From Crateriforma conspicua (GTDB lineage Bacteria > Planctomycetota > Planctomycetia > Pirellulales > Pirellulaceae), in the NCBI RefSeq assembly GCF_007752935.1, contig NZ_CP036319.1, positions 2,356,001-2,420,000 of the forward strand: a stretch of 64,000 nucleotides of DNA. Direction: 5' to 3'. A program made the position numbers and the translations under genes. Of the stretch, positions 1-9,551 are shown in pieces. The notes under the pieces are model-generated. The model searched no databases, was not told the origin of the DNA, and saw only the letters and a program-made list of their open reading frames with translations. Positions within the stretch are counted from its first letter, which is position 1. Each line of letters begins with the position of its first letter.

Positions 1-1519
1 ATTTCTGGTCGGTGACCAAATTTCCAAAGACGCCGTATGCACTGAAGTCCTGCTTGGGTGTTTCATTGATCAAGACGCCATCGACCGCTCGCCAGCCGTT
101 TTGCTTTCCCGCCGGGATCAGTGACCAGCCGGACAAATCGTTTTCGCTGAGCAGGTCGATGGGTTCACCAAATTCGACTTTGGCCAAGTCTGGTTTGGAC
201 GGCATCAATGGAATCCGCTTTCCACTCAGCCGAACCGTTTCGGTGGGGGATGAATCGTCGCCGGCCACTCGTTGTGTAAACGTCAGCGTCATCGAATCAT
301 CGTCGTTCAGCTTTGCAATCAAGTCGCCGACCAATTCATAGGCGACGTCCGCGCCCCCCGGTTTCCATTTTCGTTTACGAACGAATGCCAGGGACCCGTC
401 GTCGGTCCAGCGTGTTTTTTGAATCGGGCCAGCGCTACCGACGCTCCACAGCAGCGATCCGGTGGGGGTTTGCAGGTCGTTGGTTCGAATGTCCAGCCAT
501 ACCGGATAGCCGTCGGACAGATGGAATGACCAGGTTCCGTCATAGCCCAACCGTTGGACCGTATTCCAAAAGTCATCCCGCATCGCGTCCACGTCGATAC
601 GGTCGTAAACCCAAATCGGTCGACCGCCATTTTCCGGCGGCCCGGGAACCTGTTTTTCGTTCGCCATCTCGGGGTGCAACATCGCTTCGACCAAAGCCAA
701 GTCCCACATCACCCATTTTTGACTGTCGGGGAAACGACGAGTCCAGGCCTCGGTCAGGTAAGCTCCGACCGGTCCCATCTGACTTTGGCGTCGGAAGGAA
801 TCTTTTTGATCGAACTTGTACGCTTGTGATAACGTTGCGGTCATCACGTGCATTTCGACCTCGGGGTGAGACAACAGAAAATCGGCTGCGTTCAGATCGC
901 GACGGACATTGAACTCGGATTTGTTCCAAGCCCCAGTCGATTCGTCGTAGCGAAATCCCATGCAGTAGCATTTGATTTTCGGGGCGATCTCCGGTGCCAT
1001 CCGGATGGCGGATGCCAGGTTGGTTGTTGCACCGGTGCACACGACGATCAGCGATTGGTCATCGGGAATGGACCGGGCTTGTTCGATGATGAATTGACAG
1101 GCGGGGCTGTCTTTGGGGTCGGTGCCGCCCCAAGGTTTGCCCATCGGTTCTTCGGATCCCATCGGTGTCGGCAAATCGTCGCGCCGCATTCGACGCAACA
1201 ATTCTTCGTTCATCCGCTGGCTGGCCTGGACGGAATCGGGGTCACCCAGATAGTGCAGCCATTGTGTTGAGGTCAGCCCCAAGACCTGGAATTGGTCTTG
1301 ATGCAGCATCCGAACAATGGCGTACAGGTCATCGATTTCGTTGGCGGTATCACAATCCAAAATCAGTTTTGGTTTCGCCGTGTCCGCCGCTTGAATCTGG
1401 CCGGCAACGACCAACAGTATCAGCATCCAGACCCAGCGAATCGAACTGGGGTTTTGGCGTGGTCGGTCCGGTGTGAACGGTGTCATCAACGATGGCTTGG
1501 GCATGGATAATTGTGTCAT
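1..1519 (-). CDS. Exported nucleoside hydrolase fused to a DUF1080-type domain (3' end off the window)
   Basis: Reading leftwards from ATG 1519 gives an open frame to the window edge (about 506 codons seen). Residues 26-45 are hydrophobic and end QIQA-AD, a likely signal peptide (ATG 1504 and later Met codons are alternative starts). Residues 55-64 read DCDTANEIDD, the Asp-rich calcium/ribose-binding signature of inosine-uridine-type nucleoside hydrolases, and the next ~300 residues keep that family's layout. From about residue 448 the sequence changes to a beta-rich region (LLSENDLSGWSLI, then GWRAVDGVLI) typical of the start of DUF1080/3-keto-disaccharide hydrolase domains. It probably cleaves nucleosides or a related N-glycoside outside the cytoplasm; the substrate is not predictable. 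The C-terminal domain is cut by the edge, so the full architecture is inferred. Confidence 0.85.
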   Translation of the reverse strand, partial: MTQLSMPKPSLMTPFTPDRPRQNPSSIRWVWMLILLVVAGQIQAADTAKPKLILDCDTANEIDDLYAIVRMLHQDQFQVLGLTSTQWLHYLGDPDSVQASQRMNEELLRRMRRDDLPTPMGSEEPMGKPWGGTDPKDSPACQFIIEQARSIPDDQSLIVVCTGATTNLASAIRMAPEIAPKIKCYCMGFRYDESTGAWNKSEFNVRRDLNAADFLLSHPEVEMHVMTATLSQAYKFDQKDSFRRQSQMGPVGAYLTEAWTRRFPDSQKWVMWDLALVEAMLHPEMANEKQVPGPPENGGRPIWVYDRIDVDAMRDDFWNTVQRLGYDGTWSFHLSDGYPVWLDIRTNDLQTPTGSLLWSVGSAGPIQKTRWTDDGSLAFVRKRKWKPGGADVAYELVGDLIAKLNDDDSMTLTFTQRVAGDDSSPTETVRLSGKRIPLMPSKPDLAKVEFGEPIDLLSENDLSGWSLIPAGKQNGWRAVDGVLINETPKQDFSAYGVFGNLVTDQK

Positions 1520-1641
1520 GGGCGGGGCGAAGCAAGAACGATGTCTTGGGAGGGGATGCGAAAAGACGAAAGCCGCTTCAAGATATTCGACGCGGCGCGT
1601 CCGCGTGGGATGAGACCGCGTTTTGCCCGACGGGGTCAACG

Positions 1642-1686
1642 AAAAACCGCACGCCGCCATTCCGATGTCCGGATGGTCGCGTGCGG
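1642..1686 (-). terminator. Rho-independent terminator-like hairpin
   Basis: Perfect 8-bp arms CCGCACGC (1647-1654) and GCGTGCGG (1679-1686) enclose a second, partly paired CCAT/ATGG stem. On the minus strand the hairpin is followed by five T (1642-1646). It lies 68 nt past the stop of the 145-aa gene at 1754-2191, which it probably ends. Confidence 0.6.
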
Positions 1687-1753
1687 TCCGATTCAGTTTC
1701 AGTGCGTGGCGAACACGATCGGTGGGAGCTCGATCGGTGCCGGTCGCGATGTT

Positions 1754-2191
1754 TTAAATTTGCCGGATGCGGCGAATCAGGTTCAGCACATGTTGGGCTT
1801 CGTTCACGCCACCCGATTTGCGGATGAACTCCATGCCCAGTTCCAGAACATCCAGGCCGACGGTGGCGTCGATGGAGTTGGACGAATCGGCGGGGGCGGC
1901 CGTTTCGGCAGCGACAGGTGCGGACTTTGCGGCGGCCGGTTCCGATTTGCCTTTGTTCTTTTCCGCTTTGCGTTTCAGCTGGGCTTTAACGTTGGCCACG
2001 TCAGCGGCTTTAACGCCGTGGTGTGACAATGCGGCGACGACATCTTTGTTTCGCACACCGGGATGCTGTTTCAGATACAGCCGGACTCTTTCACTTTTAC
2101 TCAATTGGGGCTTTTCCACTTTGGTTTGGGTGGTTGATTCTCTTTGCGACTCGTCCAGCGCCGACTCAAGCAAACCATTCAGATCGTTCAT
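1754..2191 (-). CDS. Small conserved-looking protein with a winged-helix-like N-terminal region
   Basis: 145 aa from ATG 2191; upstream in-frame Met codons back to 2356 are less likely because that stretch looks non-coding. Three parts are visible: a short N-terminus (MNDLNGLLESAL), a basic helical region at about residues 28-65 (SERVRLYLKQHPGVRNKDVV, then ALSHHGVKAADVANVKAQLK) that reads like a small helix-turn-helix, an Ala/Pro/Glu linker, and a C-terminal helix of about 45 residues ending in NLIRRIRQI. The helical region suggests DNA or protein binding, but I do not recognise the family. It stands alone, with a terminator-like hairpin downstream. Function unknown. Confidence 0.7.
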   Translation of the reverse strand: MNDLNGLLESALDESQRESTTQTKVEKPQLSKSERVRLYLKQHPGVRNKDVVAALSHHGVKAADVANVKAQLKRKAEKNKGKSEPAAAKSAPVAAETAAPADSSNSIDATVGLDVLELGMEFIRKSGGVNEAQHVLNLIRRIRQI

Positions 2192-2792
2192 TCGATGAAG
2201 GTTCTCTTCTTTGCAATGTGTGATATGAGATCCGCGGTAGGGGTGGTACGGACGCACCGTCGATGATGAATAGGCGTTCAATCCCCGCGGATGGGTTAAA
2301 CCACCGTGCATCACGCATGACACGGCGTTCGGATTGAATGTGCGTCCAACAAACATGTGTAAGTGATCATTCCGTGCAGAGATCTACAGCGATCACCTAG
2401 CGATCCGTCACCCGAAAAGTGAATCCATTCCGCGTCCCCGAATGCTATTTCGTATTGGCGAAGCATGTGTGCGATTTTCCGCTCAATCGCCGAGCAACAC
2501 TTCGACCATCCCGACAAGCAGGGGCGGTGGACATTGCGATCCGCTGACCAGCCCAAAGTCAATAAAACGGGTCCAATGAACAATAGAGTAATCTGGCCTG
2601 TGATGTTACGGTTCGCAAGGTCCAATCCAGCGATGATCCGCCAAATGTATCGAAAAATGTGTCACCATCGATGTGATTGCAACACGGTGTGATAGACACA
2701 GGGTTAGATGTTCGCCACCAACATCACGACTCATGTTTGGGGGCTCATGATCGGGGGCATCCAATATGCCGGATTGTGGGCACGGTGATGGG
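2192..2792. other. 601-bp intergenic region, no gene recognised
   Basis: Lies between two minus-strand genes. Open frames at 2311-2625 (-) and 2465-2692 (+) have no recognisable protein character. The segment is visibly richer in A/T than the flanking genes and should carry the promoter of the gene starting at 2191; I could not fix a convincing -10/-35 pair. Confidence 0.5.
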
Positions 2793-3827
2793 CTACGATT
2801 GATCCGATTCCTCGCCGACCCACTGGCCCACGGTGTCGGTGCCCAGGATCAGCCCCAAGAATTCTTTTTCGTCCAAGACCCGAATGTTTTGGCCGGCGGC
2901 GCGGCGTTGTCGGGCGGTTTGTTCCTTGACGCTTTCCGTTCGGCCCGCCGCCGCGGTTCGTTCGTCGGGGCATCCGCGGACCAGCAAACTGGTTTTTCCG
3001 TTCACGTTGCCTTGGCACTGGCCGCCCGATTCACAGGCCAATCTTTCCGCCTGTTCACGCTGCAGGACCCGCAGCCGACCCGTGAAGACGATTCGCTGTC
3101 CTGCCAAAGGCTGAATGAACTGGGCGCGGATCAGCAGACGCTGGAAATCGACGCCGGGTGTGTCTTCCGGTTCACTGTGGGGTGGCGTGGGTGTGGATAA
3201 AGCGGTGTCGTTTGCTTGGGATGCTTGGCGGCTGCGGCGACGGCGCTGGGTGGTGGCACCGCGATATCCCCAGGGGCCGGCTCCGCCGCGGGCAAGTCCC
3301 AGTCGCGATTCCAGATCCGCCACCGATTCGGCTTTGCGGCTGATCCCCGCGGCCAACAGGATCTTGGCACAGGCAATGGAATCTTCCAAAGCGTCGTGAT
3401 GACGAAAATCCACACCCAGCCAAGTGGCCAAGGGTTTCAGACCATAACGTCGGCGATCAGGCCAAGTGCGTTTGGCGATCGCGCGGGTGCAGGTGAAGCT
3501 GAGCTCTGGAATCTCGCAGCGATGTTGTTGCAGGCAAGCACGCAACACGCCGATGTCGAACGCCGCGTTGTGAGCCACCAGGATCTGATCTTCCAGCCAC
3601 GGTTGAATGTCGGGCCAAAGCTGACCGAAGGTCCGTTCGTCGGCGACTTGATCGGGGGTGATCCCGTGAATGCGGATGTTCGACGGGTTGAAATAGGCTG
3701 GGACCGGGCGGATCAACCAGTTGGCCGAATCGATGATCTTGCCTTCGCTGACACGCACCGCCGCCAATTGGCATGCGCTGTCTTTGCGGTGACTGGCGGT
3801 TTCGAAATCGATAGCGGTGAAATCCAT
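2793..3827 (-). CDS. DEDDh 3'-5' exonuclease (DnaQ-like) with C-terminal BRCT domain
   Basis: 344 aa from ATG 3827, where the exonuclease fold begins directly (MDFTAIDFETAS). The upstream frame to 4055 is rejected because it adds unrelated sequence. All DEDDh residues are visible: D7 and E9 (DFE), D91 (HNAAFD), H144 and D149 (HHDALED). After a basic linker (~165-250), residues ~255-340 form a BRCT domain (QRIVFTGRL ... LACESGGQC ... VLDEKEFLGLI). Family knowledge: this architecture is like the epsilon-type exonucleases used in replication or repair, with BRCT binding partners or DNA ends. It is not obviously the replicative DnaQ, and no polymerase gene adjoins. Repair or single-strand trimming is the likeliest role (inference). 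Confidence 0.88.
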   Translation of the reverse strand: MDFTAIDFETASHRKDSACQLAAVRVSEGKIIDSANWLIRPVPAYFNPSNIRIHGITPDQVADERTFGQLWPDIQPWLEDQILVAHNAAFDIGVLRACLQQHRCEIPELSFTCTRAIAKRTWPDRRRYGLKPLATWLGVDFRHHDALEDSIACAKILLAAGISRKAESVADLESRLGLARGGAGPWGYRGATTQRRRRSRQASQANDTALSTPTPPHSEPEDTPGVDFQRLLIRAQFIQPLAGQRIVFTGRLRVLQREQAERLACESGGQCQGNVNGKTSLLVRGCPDERTAAAGRTESVKEQTARQRRAAGQNIRVLDEKEFLGLILGTDTVGQWVGEESDQS

Positions 3828-4077
3828 CCGTGATCCGGCGGTGGTCCAGGCAAACCGGCGGTGGCACTTGAAAACAATCGCGACCGCCATCGGGGAATTG
3901 CCGCCGGCTCGAGATATCCAGCTCGAGTCTTCCAACTCGGGCTTTTCGACATGGGCCTGCGGGCATGCCACGATTGTCGCCGCTGGAAGCGCCGCTGCCA
4001 ATCGGCGGTTTGCGTCGCGGAGGCCGGGAAGAAGAGCCCGACCGACTTGGGGCACGATCCGCGCTGTCGAAACCGGG

Positions 4078-5280
4078 TCAGGCCACGCTTTCGGGCATCC
4101 GGATTTCGCCGAATTCTTGGACGACCAAAGGCCGGGTCACGAACAGTTCCGATTCCTTCAGATTGATTTGGCGGCCCGCTTCGTCGATGTCTTGGACGAT
4201 CGGGTATCCGTAATCGGATCCGTTGGTGTGAATCGGGCGGACTCGCGACGCGTCGCTCAGTTCGACCATGCTGCCCAGCGGGTAAAGCGAAATGGTTTCC
4301 AACAAACCCGACACCGCGATCGGGGCAAATTTCCCGGAACTCATTCCGTTGACGATGTAGGCGACCGCGTCACAGGGGACGATGCGGGGCGCCGATGGCG
4401 GCGGGCTTGTCAGCGTCAGATACGTGTCCACCACGGTCAAAATGCGTCCCAGCGGGTGAATCGATTCGCTTTTCAATCGCCGCGGGAAACCCGTTCCGTC
4501 CAGACGTTCATGAACCTGGCCGACGATCATCGATGCGGTCGACGAACACCGTGGATCGGCCGCCATCATTTGTTCGCTTTGCAGCGGGTGCTGTCGATAG
4601 ATCGCTTCGCCGGCTTCGTCGCGACTTTGATGAGGAAAGCGTTGGTTGGGCGGCAATTCGAACAGAGTCCAATCGTGCGCCATCGCCGCGCGGCCCAGGT
4701 CCATGACGTCCTTGTGGGCCAAGTTCATTCGCAAGCCCACGCCGATCGCCAACGTGGAAAACTGGACGCACCGTCGGGTCAGGTCCAGATCGCTTTGCCG
4801 CAGTAACGTGTGGGCGACGACCGGATCGGATTCGTCGGTGACTTCATCAGCGATGTTTTCGATGGCCGGGTCGACGGTGCGAAGGTCGACGCGACCGGTT
4901 TCGGCGTATTGTTGCAACAGGTCGTCGACGATGGCCGCGTTTTCAAAGAACAGTTTGGCGGTTCGTTCCCGCTTGATTTCGTCGTATGCCGACATCGCCG
5001 CATCGGCTTGCTTTTGTGCAGGCGATGCGGTGGCGGTGGCTTTGGCGGTATCGGCGGATGGTTGCGTGGTTGGGGCGTCGCCGTCTTTGCCGCCACGCCC
5101 GGGCGTCGTGTACAGCTGTTCGACGCCGTTACGCATCAGCTTTTCGATCAACAGCCCGGTGATCAGTGATCCCTGGGTGATCATCAATTCGCCGGCCGAG
5201 TCATAAAGATCCGTCTCGGTCTTCTGCCCCAGCTCCAAATCCGCGGTCTGGATCATTTCCGTAAACTCAGCCTTACTCAT
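4078..5280 (-). CDS. HD-GYP domain protein, apparently degenerate
   Basis: 400 aa from ATG 5280, preceded by an AAGGGGG ribosome-binding site about 10 nt upstream, which favours this start over 5337. Residues 1-60 are a small N-terminal domain; ~70-95 are an Ala/Thr/Pro linker. The C-terminal half is HD-GYP-like: an HD pair at H202-D203, then a downstream HPLQSEQM and the signature HERLDGTGFP. These enzymes hydrolyse cyclic di-GMP. The HD is followed by WTLF instead of the usual xGK, and the position of the first metal-ligand His reads LTRRCVQF. Metal binding is therefore probably altered and the protein may act as a c-di-GMP sensor rather than an enzyme (inference). It is divergent from the FHA phosphatase gene at 5718. 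Confidence 0.8.
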   Translation of the reverse strand: MSKAEFTEMIQTADLELGQKTETDLYDSAGELMITQGSLITGLLIEKLMRNGVEQLYTTPGRGGKDGDAPTTQPSADTAKATATASPAQKQADAAMSAYDEIKRERTAKLFFENAAIVDDLLQQYAETGRVDLRTVDPAIENIADEVTDESDPVVAHTLLRQSDLDLTRRCVQFSTLAIGVGLRMNLAHKDVMDLGRAAMAHDWTLFELPPNQRFPHQSRDEAGEAIYRQHPLQSEQMMAADPRCSSTASMIVGQVHERLDGTGFPRRLKSESIHPLGRILTVVDTYLTLTSPPPSAPRIVPCDAVAYIVNGMSSGKFAPIAVSGLLETISLYPLGSMVELSDASRVRPIHTNGSDYGYPIVQDIDEAGRQINLKESELFVTRPLVVQEFGEIRMPESVA

Positions 5281-5717
5281 CCGATAGTTACCCCCTTTGG
5301 TTGATCTTAAAATCGGCAATCGGGCAAAGTGGCGCACAGGTAAGCTGTCAAAACTGCGGCGCTTCGCGATGATTTATTGGCGATTTCCTGCGGCTTTGGC
5401 CAATGATGCGGGTCGCCACAGGCGAATTTCTCGCCCCCTCGCCGAAACCGGCCCGGCGGTAGCCGTTCAGGCGTATAGCGGGCCGCGGGGGGAATCCCCC
5501 CGGTAAAACCGATGGTCCGGTCCAATGTGAGGCCATTCGATCGCGGCCGGGGCCATCGAGCGATGAAACCGGGCATGCGAGCGGTGAAATCTGAGTTCGC
5601 TGGGGCGATTTGGTCGAATCGATCTTGATTGTGGGGGGCACGTCCTGCTTTTAAACTGCACCGTCCCCGCGGCGGAATCAAAGTTCGCGGGCAACAGTTT
5701 CTTCGACGTGGCGATTC
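5281..5717. other. 437-bp divergent intergenic region
   Basis: Separates the HD-GYP gene (-) from the FHA-GAF-PP2C gene (+), so it should hold both promoters. Frames here continue from shadows of the flanking genes. No operator, tRNA or small RNA was recognised; only the SD next to 5280 is clear. Confidence 0.5.
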
Positions 5718-7472
5718 ATGGCATTCCTTTCCTGCAGTTCTCGTATTCCCGGACAGGCCGACGCGGCACCCGCCGAACGGTTTGAATTGACCGAGGCGGT
5801 GACGACCATCGGTCGCCACCCCGATTGCACCATCGTGGTCGAAGCCGGCGCGGTCAGCCGATTCCATGCGCGGATTCTGCACACCGACGACGAGTTTCGC
5901 GTCGAAGATTCCGGCAGCCGAAACGGCACGTTCTTGAACGGCCAATTGATCGCCGAGCCGCACGTCTTACAGGAAGGCGACCGCGTCCGGATCAGCGACA
6001 TCGATTTCGTCTTCCACCGCGAAGACGTCCCGCAGTTCGCCGCCGGCCAAGCGATGACGTTCGACGGTTCCAGTTTCGGAATCGTGATGGTGGACGAAAA
6101 CGAAACGAAGAACGAACCGTTGCCTCAGGTGCAATATTCGTCTTCGCAAGAAGGCTTGAAGATGTCCGCCACGCCGGAAGCCAAGCTGGCGGCGCTGATG
6201 CGGATCAATCGAAACTTGACCGGTGCACTGACGCTGGACGAAGTCTTTCCCAAGGTCTTGGAAAGCTTGTTCGAAATCTTTCCGGCCGCCGATCGCGGAT
6301 TCATCGTCACGCAAACTGGCGAAGGCAAGTTGGTTCCCCAGTGGGTGAAGACACGACGCAGCCGTGATGAAACCGAAACCGTCCGGATCAGCCGGACCAT
6401 CATTCGCCAAGTGATGGAAAGCCGCGAAGCGATTCTGTCGTTGGACGCGATGGACGACAGCCGTTTTGACAGCAGCGAATCCATCGCCGATTTTTCGATC
6501 CGGTCGATGATCTGCGCACCGCTGCAGGACGAAGACGGCAATTCGATCGGCGCATTGCAGATCGATTCGACGCAAGGTCACGGCCAGTTTCGTGATGAAG
6601 ATGTGGACCTGTTGTCCGGCGTCGCGGCCCAGGCCAGCATCGTCATCAACAATGCGCGGATGCACCAACAGGCGCTCGCGCAACAGGAAGTCGAACAAGA
6701 CCTGCGATTGGCGACCGAAGTCCAACAGGCGTTCTTGCCGCAAACGTCGCCCGACGCGGTCGGCTTTCGGGTCCGCAGTTTCTATCAAGCCGCCAATCAC
6801 ATCGGCGGTGATTACTTTGATTACATCTCGCTTCCCGATGGTCGCATCGGTGTCGTCGTCGCGGACGTTGTCGGTCACGGTGTTGCCGCTGCGATGTACA
6901 TGGCAAAACTGTCGGCCGAAACTCGGTTCTGTTTGGCCAGCGAACCCGATTTAGGCAAAGCGATCGAGATGCTGAACAATCGGATGAGCCGTTTGCATGT
7001 CGAACGGTTCGTCACGTTCTTGTTGGTGGTGATCCAGCCCAATGAAGATCGCATCAGCATCGTCAACGCCGGTCACATGCCACCCATCGTTCGTGATTGC
7101 GGCAATGGCCAACTGTGCGAACCGGGCGAAGAAGAATCGGGCTTGCCGATCGCGATCGACGAAGGCATGGACTACGAAGCGGTTGATTTTCAAATGTCCA
7201 CCGGCGATCTGTTGGTGATGTACACCGACGGTGTGAACGAAGCGATGAACATCGCGGACGAAGAATTTGGAACCGACCGGATCAAGGATCTGACCGCCCA
7301 AAGTGGCACTGCGGATGAAGTGAAGCAGCGAATCGTCGACGCGGTGTTCGAACACATCGGCGACGGCGACCAGTTTGACGATATGTGTTTGGTGGTCATC
7401 GAACGCATCAGCGAGACGCAACCGCCCGATGGCATCAGCGATACCGCCGGCGAAATTGTGGACCCCGTCTGA
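5718..7472 (+). CDS. FHA-GAF-PP2C (RsbU/SpoIIE-type) Ser/Thr phosphatase
   Basis: 584 aa. Residues ~20-105 are an FHA phosphothreonine-binding domain (TIGRHPDCTI, SRFHARI, DSGSRNGTFLNG). Residues ~150-315 are GAF-like (ALTLDEVF ... ICAPLQDEDGNSIGAL). After a coiled linker, ~335-575 are a PPM-type phosphatase of the SpoIIE/RsbU group: GGDYFD, VADVVGHG, YTDGVNEA and FDDMCLVV supply the metal-binding Asp residues. Family knowledge: such proteins dephosphorylate anti-sigma antagonists or other phosphoproteins in partner-switching circuits; FHA suggests control by a Ser/Thr kinase. No kinase, anti-sigma or STAS gene is adjacent. The stop overlaps the ATG of the acylphosphatase gene (TGATG), so the two are probably translated together. 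Confidence 0.93.
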   Translation: MAFLSCSSRIPGQADAAPAERFELTEAVTTIGRHPDCTIVVEAGAVSRFHARILHTDDEFRVEDSGSRNGTFLNGQLIAEPHVLQEGDRVRISDIDFVFHREDVPQFAAGQAMTFDGSSFGIVMVDENETKNEPLPQVQYSSSQEGLKMSATPEAKLAALMRINRNLTGALTLDEVFPKVLESLFEIFPAADRGFIVTQTGEGKLVPQWVKTRRSRDETETVRISRTIIRQVMESREAILSLDAMDDSRFDSSESIADFSIRSMICAPLQDEDGNSIGALQIDSTQGHGQFRDEDVDLLSGVAAQASIVINNARMHQQALAQQEVEQDLRLATEVQQAFLPQTSPDAVGFRVRSFYQAANHIGGDYFDYISLPDGRIGVVVADVVGHGVAAAMYMAKLSAETRFCLASEPDLGKAIEMLNNRMSRLHVERFVTFLLVVIQPNEDRISIVNAGHMPPIVRDCGNGQLCEPGEEESGLPIAIDEGMDYEAVDFQMSTGDLLVMYTDGVNEAMNIADEEFGTDRIKDLTAQSGTADEVKQRIVDAVFEHIGDGDQFDDMCLVVIERISETQPPDGISDTAGEIVDPV

Positions 7473-7786
7473 TGGCGGCTTCGTCCGATGCACGCGGGCC
7501 ACGTGTCGATGACCGATCGCGCCGAGTCGTGGTGACCTATCGTGGGCATGTCCAGGGCGTCGGCTTTCGCGCCACTGCCGTGCACTGTGCCCGCGGGCTT
7601 GCGGTGGATGGGTTTGTTCAAAATCTGCCCAACGGCGACGTTCGAATGGATGTACAGGGACCTCGGGGCGACGTCGATGAATTGATGCGACGGATCGGGA
7701 TGGAAATGTCGGGACGGATCGATGACACGCTGGTCGACCCGCGCGACGCCATGCCGCCACGTAACGGTTTTCGTATCCGCTATTGA
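7472..7786 (+). CDS. acyP: Acylphosphatase
   Basis: 104 aa from ATG 7472, whose A is the last base of the upstream TGA. Upstream in-frame starts lie inside the phosphatase gene and are rejected. The core YRGHVQGVGFR carries the acylphosphatase loop with catalytic R33, and GFVQNLPNGDV carries catalytic N51. The enzyme hydrolyses carboxyl-phosphate bonds such as acetyl- or carbamoyl-phosphate. The first ~17 residues are an extension beyond the usual ~90-aa family length. Coupling to a phosphatase gene may be only an operon arrangement. Confidence 0.93.
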   Translation: MAASSDARGPRVDDRSRRVVVTYRGHVQGVGFRATAVHCARGLAVDGFVQNLPNGDVRMDVQGPRGDVDELMRRIGMEMSGRIDDTLVDPRDAMPPRNGFRIRY

Positions 7787-8012
7787 TGGCCGATCATCGA
7801 TGGGCGGCCGTGCTTTGGTTTTCTTTTCCGGTGGCGTCCGTCGGCCGTCAAGAAATTCATCAGGTTTTCAGCATCGTCCGCGGACTGATCCGATAAGCTT
7901 GTCGGCCACGTCATTTTGGGGCATCCGTCGTTTTCGGCACCTTCTTTTGGCTCGGTTTGCCACGCGGGCATGATGAACCGGGCCTGTCTTGTTCTTTCGG
8001 AGACCTCATTTG

Positions 8013-9287
8013 ATGAATCGATTGTTCACCGTCGCATCCGCGATCGCTGCCTTGTCTTTGTCGGTGGTTCCACAGGTTGCTTGGGCTGGGAACTGGGGGC
8101 ACTGGCGCGGCGAAGACGGCAATGGCGTGGCGACCGATGCCAATCCACCGGTGAAGTTTGGCTCCGACGAAAATGTACGTTGGAAAGTCGACTTGCCGGG
8201 CAAGGGATCGGGATCGCCGGTCGTCTGGGATGATCGCGTGTTCGTCACGTCGGCGGCCGCGCTGTCGGCTGACCCGCTGGGGATGCACGAGTTTTTGGTG
8301 ATGGCGTTTGATCGCAACACCGGGCAAACCTTGTGGTCACAGGTGGCGGTCAAAGCCAGGCCGCACGAAGGAACGCACAGTACCAACGGATTCGCGTCCG
8401 CATCGCCGTGCACCGACGGGCGTCACGTTTACGCATCATTCAATTCACGCGGTTTGTTTTGCTACACCATGGACGGCCAGTTGGTGTGGAAGCGTGACTT
8501 TGGCGACATGGCCATGCGGAACGGCTTTGGCGAAGGCAGTTCGCCGACGATCGAAGGCGACATGTTGTTGGTCCCCTGGGATCACGAAGGAGCATCCCGT
8601 CTGTATGCCTTGGACAAGAACACCGGCGAAATCCTTTGGAAAACGGATCGTGATGAGCCGTCCAACTGGGGAACGCCGTTGGTGATCGAAAGCGAGGGGC
8701 GTTCGCAGGTCGTGTTGACCGGCCAGAACAAGGTCCGTTCGTATGACTTGCAAACAGGCCAAGAACTGTGGTCGTGCGGTGGCCAAACGGAGCGACCGGC
8801 GGCATCACCCGTGGCCACCGACGATTTGGTGATCGTCACCAGTGGATTTCGCGGTGCGTTCTTGGGGGCCTTTGATCCTCGTGGCCGCGGCGACATCGAA
8901 GGCACGTCAAGCGTCGTCTGGACGCGTCATCGAGACACACCGGATATTGGATCGCCGTTGCTGAGCGGAAACCGGTTGTACTTTTACAAAGGCAAATCCG
9001 GTGCATTGACTTGTGTCGACGTCACCACCGGACGTGAACACTATGTCGCCCAGCGAATCAGCGGGTTGCGAACGATCTATGCGTCGCCGGTCGCCGCCGG
9101 CGGACACGTTTATCTAAGCGACCGCAGCGGATCGATCGTGGTGATCAAGGACAGTCCCGAATTGCAGATCGTGTCGGTCAATCAAATGGGGGAAACCGTC
9201 GACGCGACTCCCGCACCCGTGGACGATCAATTGATTGTTCGTGGGGAAGACCATTTGTTCTGTCTGCAACGGTCTGAGGAAGGTTGA
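8013..9287 (+). CDS. Exported PQQ-type beta-propeller repeat protein
   Basis: 424 aa from ATG 8013, preceded by GGAG at good spacing (ATG 7989 is an upstream alternative). Residues 1-25 are a signal peptide ending QVAWA-GNWG. The mature protein opens with WGHWRGEDGNG, the usual start of planctomycete PQQ-like proteins, and contains repeated blade motifs such as AFDRNTGQTLW, ALDKNTGEILW and SYDLQTGQELW. The fold is the BamB/quinoprotein eight-bladed propeller, acting in the periplasm. There is no evidence for bound PQQ or a dehydrogenase; it may be a scaffold or binding protein. Monocistronic by spacing. Confidence 0.88.
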   Translation: MNRLFTVASAIAALSLSVVPQVAWAGNWGHWRGEDGNGVATDANPPVKFGSDENVRWKVDLPGKGSGSPVVWDDRVFVTSAAALSADPLGMHEFLVMAFDRNTGQTLWSQVAVKARPHEGTHSTNGFASASPCTDGRHVYASFNSRGLFCYTMDGQLVWKRDFGDMAMRNGFGEGSSPTIEGDMLLVPWDHEGASRLYALDKNTGEILWKTDRDEPSNWGTPLVIESEGRSQVVLTGQNKVRSYDLQTGQELWSCGGQTERPAASPVATDDLVIVTSGFRGAFLGAFDPRGRGDIEGTSSVVWTRHRDTPDIGSPLLSGNRLYFYKGKSGALTCVDVTTGREHYVAQRISGLRTIYASPVAAGGHVYLSDRSGSIVVIKDSPELQIVSVNQMGETVDATPAPVDDQLIVRGEDHLFCLQRSEEG

Positions 9288-9551
9288 GGGTTGAAGCCTT
9301 CGCGGGAATCAAAAACGCATCATCAAGTCGGGGGCTGGGGGTAAGGTCGGACAGAGTGCCGGTTTTTCAGGCTGGGACTGTTCTGGCGGTTTTCGTGGCT
9401 TCAACCGCCCACTTGGCGGGATCGCCCGCCGGGATCGGTGGGCCAAATGGTCGCAAGCGAGCTATGCATTGTTGTTGACGATCGACGGGATCGTCGGCGA
9501 TGCCATTGACCTGACTTGTTTGTTGCCGCGTTGGCACGGGATCGACCCTCT

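Noticed and set aside
2311-2625. 104-aa minus-strand frame in the 2.2-2.8 kb gap
   Set aside because: No domain or signal peptide and no SD; overlaps a plus-strand frame of similar quality.
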